Positions 35,029-43,916 of a stretch of 64,000 nt of DNA are shown here, in pieces; the stretch's first letter is position 1; each line of letters starts with the position of its first letter. The DNA comes from Yoonia sp. I 8.24 (GTDB lineage Bacteria; Pseudomonadota; Alphaproteobacteria; Rhodobacterales; Rhodobacteraceae): positions 248,001 through 312,000 of the forward strand of contig NZ_JACXGQ010000001.1 of the NCBI RefSeq assembly GCF_022096995.1, written 5' to 3'. Below the pieces are notes generated by a model. That model saw nothing but the letters and a program-made list of their open reading frames with translations. It did no database searches and was not told where the DNA came from. Made by a program: the position numbers and the translations under genes.

Positions 35029-35902
35029 CCGGGCGGTTAATCAATACGATTCCAATCGCCACCAGCATCAGCGCCCCAATCAGGTCAAATCCAACCTGTT
35101 CATCCAACAAGAGCCAACCCAAACCGACGCTGAGCACAGGCGACAAAAAGCTGAACGACGCAACCCCAGAGGCCGGATAAACCGACAAGAGCCATAGCCA
35201 AAACACAAAGCCTGCGCTGACCACGATCACGATTTGGAACAACAGCCCAGCGATGTGGATCGGACCGATATCGCGGATGAACGGCCCAAAAAAGAAGGCA
35301 GCGATCAGCAATATCGGCGCAGAAACAAGAACTTGCCAGTAAAGCTGCATTTCAGGGCGCACCCGCGCAAGCGGTGACGCTTTGGCCATCATCGCGGTCA
35401 CTGACCATGACAGCGCACCGCCCAAGGCTGCGATATCGCCCCAGATGCTTGCCTCGCCCGCGCCGCGGTTGAGAATCGCCCAAGCGACACCCGCCATCGC
35501 GAACACCAGCCCAACGGCCTTGAGCGCGGTGATCTTATCATTGGGCATCACAAAATGCGCGATAATCGCAAGCCAAACAGGCATCGAGTAAAAGATCACG
35601 GCGGAGCGCCCGACGGTGGTCAGATCAAGCGCCACAAATAGGCAAAGGAACTGAAATCCAAAGAAAACCCCTGTGATAAAACCGGCCATGCGTGTGCCCG
35701 GCTCAAAGCGGATCGGAATCCCGCGCCAGTGCAAATAGGCCCACAGGCACACCACCGCACCAGCAGACCGCAAGCCTGCAAAAAACACGGGCTGCAACCC
35801 ACCATTTGTGACTTTGATTACCACCTGATTGAACGCCAAAAACAGCGCAAACCCGGTCAGCGCGACGGCGCCAAATGTATCAATCTGAGATTTTCGTTCC
35901 AT
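35003..35902 (-). CDS. DMT-superfamily (EamA) transporter
   Basis: 299 residues with ten hydrophobic segments and two EamA repeats. Typical pieces are GLRSAGAVVCLWAYLHWRG, VGRSAVIFYSMPVWLAIIAHFVMPNDKI in the first half and SGVASFSFLSPVLSVGLGWLLLDEQVGFDLIGALMLVAIGIVLINRPAK at the end. Such proteins export amino acids or metabolites; the substrate is not predictable. Its 3' end overlaps selO. Confidence 0.9.
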   Translation of the reverse strand: MERKSQIDTFGAVALTGFALFLAFNQVVIKVTNGGLQPVFFAGLRSAGAVVCLWAYLHWRGIPIRFEPGTRMAGFITGVFFGFQFLCLFVALDLTTVGRSAVIFYSMPVWLAIIAHFVMPNDKITALKAVGLVFAMAGVAWAILNRGAGEASIWGDIAALGGALSWSVTAMMAKASPLARVRPEMQLYWQVLVSAPILLIAAFFFGPFIRDIGPIHIAGLLFQIVIVVSAGFVFWLWLLSVYPASGVASFSFLSPVLSVGLGWLLLDEQVGFDLIGALMLVAIGIVLINRPAKSRKTSG

Positions 35903-35941
35903 GGCGGCACCCTTTGCCGATGCCCCTGTAAAGTCAAGGTG

Positions 35942-36907
35942 TTAACCGGGGTTTATCATCCATTTCCCTGCAGGCCAAAACGCATGAAATGCAAAGGCAA
36001 ACATGACATCATGTGCGATGTCATTACCAGCGGCATCACGCACCCGAATATTGCCAACATCGCGCCCTTGCGCGATCGTCCCACCATCGAGCGCAGACGC
36101 TTGGCCCGCGGCCCATGTCAGGGTGATCCCCTCTTCGGTCAGCATACCCGCCGCCGCGATCCGGCTGAGCGGCCACGCCTTATCCCCGATCCGCACCACA
36201 CGTGCGAGCGCTGGAATATCATGGGGTGGCAATTCACCCGAATACAAAAATGGCCGGTGCGAACTGTCATAGCTGACATAGGGGTTGGTGCCATAGTTTC
36301 GGTTGAAATCCGGCTCTGCCATCACCCGCCCCTCTGGATTGGCCGTACGGAAGCTGTCCCAGCTTTCCATCCACGCAGGCAAAGCCTGTAGCTGTGCCCC
36401 TGTGAGATCGCCGACAATGGCAGTGCCCGTGGCCTGCTGCCACCAGCTTTGGCTTTCGCGGTCATACATGATCATATCGGAATTGCGCAGCTTGCCCGAG
36501 ACTCCAAAACGCAACGTGCCTGTGGGTCCACGTCGATCAAACACAATACCTGAATTGCAAAGCGGACAAAACGTGACCGCGACCGGCATATCGCCGATCT
36601 GATCGTTCACAATTTCATGCCACATGAGATAGCGAACGGGATAGGCACGTGGTGGTTCGCCAGCAATATCAACAGTGATCACAGGTTCATTTACAGGTAA
36701 ATCCGCTGCAGCCAGCGCGATAAACTGCGGATCATCAAGCGCGGGAATACCGTCTTTGGGTGGGCCGCCCGAAAGGATTTCAACCCAGTTTTCAACAGTC
36801 GTTTTTGAAAAATTAGTGTCTGGCCATTCGTGCGCCCAGAACTCTGGGCTGGCACTGGCGCTTTGCACGGCCAAAAAGAATGCGGTGATCGTCGTAAAAA
36901 TACGCAT
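35942..36907 (-). CDS. DUF3179-domain exported protein
   Basis: 321 residues with a signal peptide (MRIFTTITAFFLAVQSASAS). DUF3179 features: PVRYLMWHEIVNDQIGDMPVAVTFCPLCNSGIVFDRR with a Cys-Pro-Leu-Cys motif, FGVSGKLRNSDMIMYDRESQSWWQQATGTAIVG, and W-ESW-SFRTANPEGRVM. Function is unknown; the CPLCNS motif suggests metal or redox chemistry. It is monocistronic in appearance and precedes no partner gene. Confidence 0.9.
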   Translation of the reverse strand: MRIFTTITAFFLAVQSASASPEFWAHEWPDTNFSKTTVENWVEILSGGPPKDGIPALDDPQFIALAAADLPVNEPVITVDIAGEPPRAYPVRYLMWHEIVNDQIGDMPVAVTFCPLCNSGIVFDRRGPTGTLRFGVSGKLRNSDMIMYDRESQSWWQQATGTAIVGDLTGAQLQALPAWMESWDSFRTANPEGRVMAEPDFNRNYGTNPYVSYDSSHRPFLYSGELPPHDIPALARVVRIGDKAWPLSRIAAAGMLTEEGITLTWAAGQASALDGGTIAQGRDVGNIRVRDAAGNDIAHDVMFAFAFHAFWPAGKWMINPG

Positions 36908-36995
36908 GATGGTCCTCCCTGTTCAGGTCAAGGGTGACCGAAGTCATCGCGTTGCACGAGCCCCCTCGCGCAGATGTGAGGGGGCGCGTCGCTGT

Positions 36996-37541
36996 TTATT
37001 CGGTCACGCGGACGGCTTGCATGACGTCAGGCTGTCCGATGACAGCACCGTTTTGACCAGCCCCACGTTTGATCGCGTCAACGATCTCCATGCCTGCGGT
37101 GACTTCGCCGACAACAGTGTATTGACCGTTCAGGAAATAGCCGGGTTCAAACATGATGAAGAACTGGCTGTTTGCAGAGTTTGGGTTCTGCGCACGCGCC
37201 ATGCCCACAATGCCACGCTCAAACGGTTGGTCAGTGAATTCAGCAGGGATGTCCGCGAATTCAGATCCACCTGTACCAGCCATGGACAAATCACTGCCCA
37301 AAAGACCGTTTTGCACGTCACCTGTCTGGGCCATGAACCCATCAATCACCCGGTGAAAAACAACACCATCATACTGGCCCGATTCAGCAATCGCAGTGAT
37401 CTGCGCTGCGTGCAGCGGTGCGGTTTCTTCAAACAGGTCGATAACAATCGTGCCATTGGCCTCGCCTGCGACGTCAATCTCAAGCCCGGCAGCCAGCACA
37501 GGGCCAGCGACGACGGCAAAAAGCGTTGCGAGCTTAAACAT
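36996..37541 (-). CDS. Exported cyclophilin-type peptidyl-prolyl isomerase
   Basis: 181 residues with a signal peptide (MFKLATLFAVVAGPVLAAG). The cyclophilin core shows VVFHRVIDGFMAQTGD and NSANSQFFIMFEPGYFLNGQYTVVGEVTAGMEIVDAIKRG, including the catalytic Arg and the QFF motif. It should act in the periplasm. It starts 8 bases inside the end of the cytoplasmic cyclophilin gene, so the two are coupled paralogues serving two compartments. Confidence 0.94.
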   Translation of the reverse strand: MFKLATLFAVVAGPVLAAGLEIDVAGEANGTIVIDLFEETAPLHAAQITAIAESGQYDGVVFHRVIDGFMAQTGDVQNGLLGSDLSMAGTGGSEFADIPAEFTDQPFERGIVGMARAQNPNSANSQFFIMFEPGYFLNGQYTVVGEVTAGMEIVDAIKRGAGQNGAVIGQPDVMQAVRVTE

Positions 37542-38040
37542 CGGCAGCGACTTTCACGCTGATCATACGGTCAGGGTACATCGGTGGCTCGCCTTTGACG
37601 ATCGCATCCACATGTTCCATGCCAGAGATCACTTGGCCGTAAACGGTATATTGGCCATTCAGGAAATCATTATCTTTGAAGTTGATAAAGAACTGGCTGT
37701 TCGCAGAATTTGGGTTTTGTGAACGTGCTGCGCCCAATGACCCACGCGCATGTGGCACTTTGGAGAATTCAGCTGGCACATCAGGCAGGTCAGAACCACC
37801 AGTACCCGCACGGCCAATGTCAAAGTTTTCTTCCATATTGCCGTTGGCCACATCGCCTGTCTGCGCCATGAAACCATCGATCACACGGTGAAACGCAACG
37901 TTGTCGTATTTACCGGCGCGTGCCAGTTCTTTCATACGTGCAACATGCTGTGGTGCGACATCAGGCAAAAGCGCGATGGTCACGTCGCCACCGGACAAGG
38001 TCATGATAATTGTGTTTTCTGGATCTTTGATATCGGCCAT
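37534..38040 (-). CDS. Cytoplasmic cyclophilin-type peptidyl-prolyl isomerase
   Basis: 168 residues without a signal peptide (MADIKDPENTIIMTLSGGDVTIALLPDVAPQ). Core motifs NVAFHRVIDGFMAQTGD, GTGGSDLPDVPAEF and NSANSQFFINFKDNDFLNGQYTVYGQV are intact. AGGAG precedes the ATG. It is the first gene of the two-gene operon, divergent from pgk. Confidence 0.95.
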   Translation of the reverse strand: MADIKDPENTIIMTLSGGDVTIALLPDVAPQHVARMKELARAGKYDNVAFHRVIDGFMAQTGDVANGNMEENFDIGRAGTGGSDLPDVPAEFSKVPHARGSLGAARSQNPNSANSQFFINFKDNDFLNGQYTVYGQVISGMEHVDAIVKGEPPMYPDRMISVKVAADV

Positions 38041-38170
38041 TTTGGGCTCCTGTTAGCTATATTGCCCACTGACATAGGACCAAGCGCTCAAAATGCCAAG
38101 CGGGTCTGGTTGACGTGACGCGCCAATTACCGCAACAAAGCGTGAAACTTGACCCATAAAGGATTTTCAC

Positions 38171-39349
38171 ATGGCTTGGAAAACGCTCGACGACATGGAT
38201 TTCGCCGGAAAACGCGCTTTGGTGCGTGTCGATATTAACGTGCCTGTCGAAAATGGCGTGGTCACGGACACAAGCCGAATTGATCGGATTGCAGCCACCG
38301 TTGATGACATCCAAGCCAAAGGAGGCAAGGTGATCTTGATGGCGCATTTTGGCCGCCCCAAAGGGCAGGTTGTGCCCGAGATGTCGCTCGAAATCATCGC
38401 GCCCACAGTATCAGACGTGCTGGGCTTGCCCGTCACATTTGTGAATGGTGACTACGCCGAGGCCGTCTCGGAAATGGACGCGGGTGATGTTTTGTTGCTT
38501 GAAAACCTGCGCTTTAACCCCGGCGAAGAGAAAAACGACGCAGGCTTTGCCCAGCGTCTTGCCAGCCTTGCAGATATCTATGTGAACGACGCGTTTTCCG
38601 CCGCACACCGCGCCCACGCCAGCACCGAAGCCATTGCAAAGCTGCTTCCGTCTTGCGCAGGCCGTTTGATGGCCGAAGAATTGGGCGCGCTGGAAAAGGC
38701 GCTTGGCGCCCCTGCCCGCCCTGTCGTTGCCGTTGTCGGCGGTGCGAAAGTATCGACAAAGCTGGACTTGTTGGGCAATTTGGTTGGTAAGGTCGATCAC
38801 CTCGTGATTGGCGGCGGCATGGCGAACACGTTTTTGGCAGCCCAAGGAATCAACGTCGGCAAATCGCTTTGCGAACATGATTTGGCGGACACCGCACGCG
38901 AAATTTTGGCGAAGGCGGAAACCGCTGGCTGCGAAATCATCCTGCCCCGTGATGTGGTGATTGCGCGCGAATTCAAAGCAAACGCCGCGAATGAAACCGT
39001 CGCGGCGACTGACTGCCCTGATGACGCGATGATTTTCGACGCAGGCCCACAAACGGTTACCTATATCAATGACGTCGTGAAAAGCGCCAAGACCTTGATC
39101 ATGAACGGACCGTTGGGGGTGTTTGAACTCACACCTTTCCATGCTGGGACCTTTGGTATTCTTGACGTGATCGCCGCACAAACCAACGCAGGCGCATTGA
39201 TTTCAGTCGGCGGCGGCGGCGATACGGTCGCAGCAATCAACGCCTCAGATCACGCGGATGATTTCACCTATATCTCAACCGCAGGCGGCGCGTTCCTTGA
39301 ATGGATGGAAGGCAAAACCCTACCCGGCGTTGCGGCACTTGGGGTCTGA
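38171..39349 (+). CDS. pgk: Phosphoglycerate kinase
   Basis: 392 residues, the usual length. Signatures: [22 protein letters not shown] (N-terminal substrate site), [51 protein letters not shown], and the C-terminal [13 protein letters not shown] with the [19 protein letters not shown] nucleotide site. It converts 1,3-bisphosphoglycerate to 3-phosphoglycerate. AAAGGA precedes the ATG. Confidence 0.98.
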   Translation: MAWKTLDDMDFAGKRALVRVDINVPVENGVVTDTSRIDRIAATVDDIQAKGGKVILMAHFGRPKGQVVPEMSLEIIAPTVSDVLGLPVTFVNGDYAEAVSEMDAGDVLLLENLRFNPGEEKNDAGFAQRLASLADIYVNDAFSAAHRAHASTEAIAKLLPSCAGRLMAEELGALEKALGAPARPVVAVVGGAKVSTKLDLLGNLVGKVDHLVIGGGMANTFLAAQGINVGKSLCEHDLADTAREILAKAETAGCEIILPRDVVIAREFKANAANETVAATDCPDDAMIFDAGPQTVTYINDVVKSAKTLIMNGPLGVFELTPFHAGTFGILDVIAAQTNAGALISVGGGGDTVAAINASDHADDFTYISTAGGAFLEWMEGKTLPGVAALGV

Positions 39350-39472
39350 ACATCACAAGCCGCGTAGCTGCCGTTACGCAAATGTAAGCGAACGGCGGCT
39401 ACGAGCCCATTGTGTCTATCACTGCTTTAGCATTTGACTTGTCTTCGGTGTCCTGAATAGAGAAGCTCTACC

Positions 39473-39817
39473 ATGACTTTTCTGCCCCGAAACAACGTAA
39501 AAATGTCGAACGCCGCAAAGAGTAAAATTCTTGCGGACTTTTTGACATCGCCTAGTCCAACTCAAATCACGGTTCTTCTCTACGTGATCAAGTCCACCTC
39601 AAAAGCTTCGGATGGAACGGTTTTGTCTGAGAAACGCAACTTCTTCAGTTGGGGAGCACATTGGAAGTCTGATGTGCCTTCAGCAGCGATTTGGGAGATG
39701 GGTGGGCGCAACTTCGTCATTCAAGATGGGAGGTGGGAGCCAGAGCAAAATCTTCTTTTGGGTGTTGTCGATGGCCATTTTTGCTTGAGACCGCGCACAA
39801 TCGGGAACGGCAACTAA
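39473..39817 (+). CDS. Hypothetical protein
   Basis: 114 residues starting MTFLPRNNVKMSNAAKSKIL; an inner ATG at 39503 is possible. No signal peptide, membrane segment or recognised motif. The stretch TQITVLLYVIKSTSKASDGTVLSEKRNFFSWGAHW is mixed beta/coil. Composition is more AT-rich than pgk and codon use looks less biased, so it may be recently acquired or not expressed. It stands alone between pgk and an exported protein gene. Confidence 0.5.
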   Translation: MTFLPRNNVKMSNAAKSKILADFLTSPSPTQITVLLYVIKSTSKASDGTVLSEKRNFFSWGAHWKSDVPSAAIWEMGGRNFVIQDGRWEPEQNLLLGVVDGHFCLRPRTIGNGN

Positions 39818-40056
39818 GTCCGCAATGCGGACATCCACACAAAAATTCCTGTGTCACCGCTTAACGTGTTGATTTTCGACCTTTCGGCGATGCGTGTATG
39901 CTATGCCGCCTGGCTAGCTGCGTACTGATGCGCTTACCCAGCACGTTCCAATTTGTATTGAAAAGGTCACCTTGCGCGCATTGCTCCACTTACGGTGAAT
40001 AAATCACTTGATTTGTGAACATCGTTCAATTACATACATCTACATAGGAGATAACC

Positions 40057-41667
40057 ATGAAAAAATTTACACCATTGTCAACAACAGCGGCGCTTGCACT
40101 ATTGGCCGTAGCGCCCGCTGCCGCCCAAGACCGTGATCCGCAGGTCACGTTTGGCGAATTCTTTAGCCCTGACCGGATCGCGACTGCGATTGCGCACACA
40201 GGTATTTCCGCGCTGCGCACACAGATGGAATTGCAGTACGACCATATGACGGTTGACCCGATGCGCGGGATTGTCTCGCTTTCGGGGATCGTCGCGCGCC
40301 CCCAGTTGGCCTATGACCAAGCTGGGCAATGCGAGATTCTGATCGACCGGGTCACACTGTCCAGCGATTTCACCAGCCCGTTCCAAACCGAGGCAGAGAT
40401 CGACATGAACCTGATCGGCGCCCATGCAACGCTGGCTTGTTTTGAGCGAGACGTGGCGGTTGCCCTGCGCACGGCTGGCTACCGTGATATGCCGATTGAC
40501 CAGTTCAAAATGCGCGCCTCTTATACCTATGCGACCGGGGCCACAGCGGTGGACAGCACGATTGCGATCAACGGGTTTGGCATTTTGGATTACTCCGCAT
40601 CGGGCACGATCTTGCCCCGGTTGGGCCAATACGGCATCCCTGCTGAACCTGCCGTGCGTGTGACCCGCGCGGTTGCGACGCTCAAGGATGACGGCGGCTG
40701 GGCGGCGGTTTCGCAAGTACTGCCCGAAAACCTGCGCGATCCGGTGATGATCCGCGAAATGGGCACGCAAGCCATATCCTCAGCGCTGAGCCAAGACGGG
40801 CTGCGCCCGCTTGGGGCGGTTGAACGTCGTTTCGTCGCGGATCTGATGACCCAGGTCGAGGCCTATGTCACCGATCCTGGCGAAATCACCATTGAAGCCA
40901 CCCTACCCGATAACGGCATCACGCTTGAACCTGAAATGTACGCCGACCCGCTTGATCTGATTGCGGGGCTTGGGTTGCAGGTCCGTGCTGCACCAATGGC
41001 ACGCTCGCAAATTCTGAGCCTTGATGCACTGGCCGCAATCCAAACACCCGACAGCCTCTCACCCGACGCAAGGATTGCGCTTGCGACTGCGTTGCTTGAC
41101 GGAAACGGCGTACCGCGTAGCACGTCAATGGTTGCGGGGCTTTTGGAACCACTACTTGATACCCCTGAAACGGCAGGTGCGGCGGCGGCGCTGCTTGCGC
41201 GCGCAGAACAAGACAGCGACGTGCCAAATGCCTACCGCCACGCGCTGATTGCGGCCGCCGCTGCGGAGCCGGGCGCGATTGGGCTGCTCGACAAGCTTGA
41301 ATCGCGGATGACCACGCAATCCGTGCTGGCAGCGCAAGATCGGTACCTGACATCAGTGGGTGCTGTGGCGCCACTGGAAATGGTAACCGGTGATGACCCG
41401 CGTGATTTGCGGGCGCTGTCATTGGCTTATCTTACGGGCACGGGCCAAGCCCGGTCTTATGCGCGCGCCTATTACTATGCGCTGTTGGCGGAGGCCGCAG
41501 GCGATATCGCGGCGGCATCGCTGCGCAATGAAATCATCGCACGTTTTGGCGCACGGGGACCGGAAGTGGCGCAGGCTTGGCATGCGCTTTCGGCCCAAGT
41601 CGAAGAACAGGCGGTCACAGATTGGATCAGCGCCGACCTTCCGGGGCGCTATCTAGTTACGGAATAA
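40057..41667 (+). CDS. Exported protein of unknown function with helical C-terminus
   Basis: 536 residues. AGGAGAT precedes the ATG and the signal peptide (MKKFTPLSTTAALALLAVAPAAAQ) is clear. The first half (about 25-300) is beta-rich with paired cysteines (GQCEILIDRVTL; ATLACFERD), while residues ~320-536 consist of short Ala-rich helical pairs, including YLTGTGQARSYARAYYYALLAEAAGDIAAASLRNEI, which resembles a Sel1-like repeat. No enzyme motif is visible. A hairpin follows the stop. Confidence 0.75.
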   Translation: MKKFTPLSTTAALALLAVAPAAAQDRDPQVTFGEFFSPDRIATAIAHTGISALRTQMELQYDHMTVDPMRGIVSLSGIVARPQLAYDQAGQCEILIDRVTLSSDFTSPFQTEAEIDMNLIGAHATLACFERDVAVALRTAGYRDMPIDQFKMRASYTYATGATAVDSTIAINGFGILDYSASGTILPRLGQYGIPAEPAVRVTRAVATLKDDGGWAAVSQVLPENLRDPVMIREMGTQAISSALSQDGLRPLGAVERRFVADLMTQVEAYVTDPGEITIEATLPDNGITLEPEMYADPLDLIAGLGLQVRAAPMARSQILSLDALAAIQTPDSLSPDARIALATALLDGNGVPRSTSMVAGLLEPLLDTPETAGAAAALLARAEQDSDVPNAYRHALIAAAAAEPGAIGLLDKLESRMTTQSVLAAQDRYLTSVGAVAPLEMVTGDDPRDLRALSLAYLTGTGQARSYARAYYYALLAEAAGDIAAASLRNEIIARFGARGPEVAQAWHALSAQVEEQAVTDWISADLPGRYLVTE

Positions 41668-41672
41668 GCAAG

Positions 41673-41698
41673 TTGGCCCGCGGGTTTCTGCGGGCCAA
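41673..41698 (+). terminator. Hairpin after the exported-protein gene
   Basis: TTGGCCCGC (41673-41681) pairs perfectly with GCGGGCCAA (41690-41698) over an 8-base loop, six bases after the stop codon. The tail (CATTTCACC) is only weakly T-rich. Confidence 0.65.
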
Positions 41699-41748
41699 CA
41701 TTTCACCAAAATTCGATTGATTTCGGAAAATACTGACTATCCACATGA

Positions 41749-41762
41749 TGTTAACGCAAACA
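41749..41762. promoter_or_regulatory. LacI-type operator-like site 1 before the aldolase
   Basis: TGTTAACGCAAACA matches the perfect edd palindrome TGTTAGCGCTAACA at 12 of 14 positions. It lies 87 bases before the aldolase ATG. Likely bound by the same LacI-family (CceR-like) regulator as edd. Confidence 0.6.
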
Positions 41763-41769
41763 TCTGGTA

Positions 41770-41783
41770 TGTTAGCGCAACCG
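41770..41783. promoter_or_regulatory. LacI-type operator-like site 2 before the aldolase
   Basis: TGTTAGCGCAACCG has a perfect left half of the edd operator and a weaker right half (11 of 14 overall). It starts exactly 21 bases after site 1, two helical turns, so both would face the same side of the DNA. Confidence 0.5.
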
Positions 41784-41848
41784 TCATTGCCCCCCACATT
41801 CTAGGTGTTAAAGCCCCTTTAGCGAATAGCAACATAGGGGTCTGCACC

Positions 41849-42778
41849 ATGAAAACCACCAAAGCCGTCCAACGTATTCTTGCCAACTACGAGGGTGAAA
41901 CACCCGGCGTGAAGGCGAACCTTGCGCGTATCATGATGGCCGGGAAATTGGGTGGGACCGGTAAGATGATCATCTTGCCCGTGGACCAAGGGTTTGAACA
42001 CGGGCCTGCGCGCTCTTTTGCGCCAAACCCGGCCGCCTATGACCCGCATTACCACTACCAACTGGCGATTGACGCCGGGCTAAACGCCTATGCGGCGCCA
42101 TTGGGGATGCTCGAGGCTGGCGCTGACACCTTTGCGGGGCAAATCCCAACAATCCTCAAGGTAAATTCTGCCAATTCCCTGATCCCTGACCCTGCCCCCA
42201 AAACCCAAGCGATCACCGCGTCGGTTGATGACGCGCTACGCCTTGGCGCGTCGGCCATCGGGTTCACCATCTACCCCGGATCATCCGCTGCGCTGAACAT
42301 GTTCAGCGACATCGCCGAAATGCGCAAGGAAGCTGCCGCCAAAGGCATCGCTACGGTGATCTGGTCATATCCCCGCGGAGAATCCTTGGATAAAGACGGC
42401 GAAACCGCCATTGATATCGCCGCCTATGCCGCACAAATCGCTGGGCTATTGGGTGCGCACATTATCAAGATCAAACTATCGACGGATCACCTGTCCCTGC
42501 CAGAGGCCAAAAAGGTCTATGAGGCGGAAGGCATTGATATCTCCACCCAAGCAGCACGGGTCAAACATTGCGTCGATAGCGCATTGGCCGGACGTCGTTT
42601 GATGGTGTTCTCAGGCGGTGCGGCCAAAGGGGCGGATGCGGTCAATGATGATGCACGTGCGATCCGCGATGGCGGCGGTAACGGGTCCATCATTGGACGC
42701 AATTCGTTCCAACGCGACCGCAAAGATGCGCTCGCCATGCTGGCCAAGCTGATGGATATCTATCGCGGCAAGGCATAA
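41849..42778 (+). CDS. fba: Class I fructose-bisphosphate aldolase (DhnA type)
   Basis: 309 residues from MKTTKAVQRILANYEGETPGVKAN; the long upstream frame is non-coding and covers the operators. TAGGGG precedes the ATG. Features of the DhnA/FbaB class: KMIILPVDQGFEHGPARSFAPNP, LGASAIGFTIYPGSS, TVIWSYPRGESLDKDGE, HIIKIKLSTDHLSL with the Schiff-base lysine, and VFSGGAAKGAD with IIGRNSFQRDRKDAL for phosphate. Cleaves or makes fructose 1,6-bisphosphate. Regulation by two LacI-type sites upstream is inferred. Confidence 0.95.
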   Translation: MKTTKAVQRILANYEGETPGVKANLARIMMAGKLGGTGKMIILPVDQGFEHGPARSFAPNPAAYDPHYHYQLAIDAGLNAYAAPLGMLEAGADTFAGQIPTILKVNSANSLIPDPAPKTQAITASVDDALRLGASAIGFTIYPGSSAALNMFSDIAEMRKEAAAKGIATVIWSYPRGESLDKDGETAIDIAAYAAQIAGLLGAHIIKIKLSTDHLSLPEAKKVYEAEGIDISTQAARVKHCVDSALAGRRLMVFSGGAAKGADAVNDDARAIRDGGGNGSIIGRNSFQRDRKDALAMLAKLMDIYRGKA

Positions 42779-42799
42779 ATCTGCCCAAACCCTGTGATT

Positions 42800-42826
42800 A
42801 TCCCCTATTTGTGAAAAATAGGGGAT
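42800..42826 (+). terminator. Hairpin after the aldolase gene
   Basis: ATCCCCTATTT (42800-42810) pairs perfectly with AAATAGGGGAT (42816-42826); flanking TGTGA (42793-42797) and TCACA (42827-42831) extend the stem with a TT bulge. No T-run follows, so it may stabilise or attenuate mRNA rather than terminate fully. Confidence 0.6.
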
Positions 42827-42896
42827 TCACATTGCGAATCAGATGTGCGATTCTGCCCGCAGCTATCCCCCAAGAGATGGCACCTGAGGCAAGCAC

Positions 42897-43196
42897 ATGT
42901 TCCGACGTCACCGCCCCCAAATGGGCACCCTTTTGTATTTCCTCGGCGCTTTGATGCTTGGGCTGTATTTTACCTTTGCCGCTGTGCAGGGTGATTACGG
43001 CCTGTTCAAACGTATCGAGATCCGTGCGGAGGGCGCAGCGTTAGAACAAGAACTGGCAATCCTTCAGGCAGAGGTGGGGCGCATGGAAAACCTCACCTCT
43101 CGCCTGTCGGACGATTACCTTGACCTTGACCTGCTCGACCAACAAGCACGCGACGTGCTGGGGCTGATCCGGGCGGATGAAGTGGTTATTCGGTAA
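42897..43196 (+). CDS. ftsB: FtsB/DivIC-family septum protein
   Basis: 99 residues: a short cytoplasmic N-terminus, one transmembrane helix (about 11-28, TLLYFLGALMLGLYFTFAAV) and a periplasmic coiled coil (ALEQELAILQAEVGRMENLTSRLSDDYLDLDLLDQQARDVLGLIRADEVVI). The LDLDLLDQQAR-LG pattern is diagnostic of FtsB/DivIC. It would join FtsL and FtsQ in the divisome. The position between fba and pdhA recurs in Rhodobacterales. Confidence 0.92.
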   Translation: MFRRHRPQMGTLLYFLGALMLGLYFTFAAVQGDYGLFKRIEIRAEGAALEQELAILQAEVGRMENLTSRLSDDYLDLDLLDQQARDVLGLIRADEVVIR

Positions 43197-43237
43197 ACGC
43201 CTCGCAAAACCACCTCTCCTACTTTCCCAACAGTCTG

Positions 43238-43663
43238 CTATTTTTGGCTCTTAGCGAATGCTTGAACCCCAGCTTCGGCGACCAGCAGATCCTGTGCAGG
43301 CGATCCGGAACTGACGCCGATACCACCAACGACGTCTTCGCCTGAAAAAACAGGAAGCCCGCCGCCAATCGCAACCATGCGCCCACCCAAAGCGGATGAA
43401 ATGCCGTGCGCGGGCTGGCCCGGCTGGTTGGCTTCGCCAAGCGCATGCGTGCCTTTGCGTATCCCGATTGCAGTAAAACTTTTGTCGATGGCAAGCGTAA
43501 TGGCCGTGACTTTGCCGCCATCCATCCGTTCAAAGGCAATAAGATTGCCGCCCTCGTCCGTGATCGCGATACACATCGGCACATCAATTTCTTGCGCCTT
43601 GGCGCGTGCGCCTGCAATCAACACATAGGCATCATCTATACTTAGTCGGTTGATGGTTAGCAT
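43238..43663 (-). CDS. GlcG/HbpS-family haem-degrading-type protein
   Basis: 141 residues. The family layout is clear: YVLIAGARAKAQEIDVPMCIAITDEGGNLIAFERMDGG near the start, AYSFTAI-type SFTAIGIRKGT, and the C-terminal GGRMVAIGGGLPVFSGEDVVGGIGVSSGSPAQDLLVAEAGVQAF. HbpS/GlcG proteins bind haem or associate with glycolate oxidation; role here not determinable. It sits divergently upstream of pdhA. Confidence 0.9.
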   Translation of the reverse strand: MLTINRLSIDDAYVLIAGARAKAQEIDVPMCIAITDEGGNLIAFERMDGGKVTAITLAIDKSFTAIGIRKGTHALGEANQPGQPAHGISSALGGRMVAIGGGLPVFSGEDVVGGIGVSSGSPAQDLLVAEAGVQAFAKSQK

Positions 43664-43869
43664 TGTCTTCTCCTACAGATTTCATTTTCGTCCAGAACGC
43701 ATAGGCCTTGCGCGCGCATCTATTTCCACATGAGACGTTCTCAAATAGCAATTGGGGTCAAAACACAACGCCACACGGCACGACGCCGCCCAAGCACCAC
43801 GGCTGCGTAGCCTGCGACTTCCGCCCTTTCACTTTCCCTCTCGTAATCTCCCTTCAACTCCACTATAAG

Positions 43870-43889
43870 ATAGTTTAACGTTAAACTAT
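43870..43889. promoter_or_regulatory. 20-bp perfect palindrome before pdhA
   Basis: ATAGTTTAACGTTAAACTAT is a perfect 20-bp palindrome, 28 bases before the pdhA ATG. It shares the CG-centred core TTA(A/G)CG-(T/C)TAA with the edd operator. At this position it would act as a repressor operator. Confidence 0.7.
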
Positions 43890-43916
43890 ATTGTGAAAAA
43901 CGCTGGAGGAGCACCC

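Noticed and set aside
38411..39181. Long minus-strand ORF (256 codons) opposite pgk
   Set aside because: It is fully covered by phosphoglycerate kinase, which has all family motifs.
42793..42831. CRP/FNR-type site TGTGA...TCACA after the aldolase gene
   Set aside because: The two halves are 29 bases apart and form the outer stem of a hairpin, not an N6-spaced dimer site.
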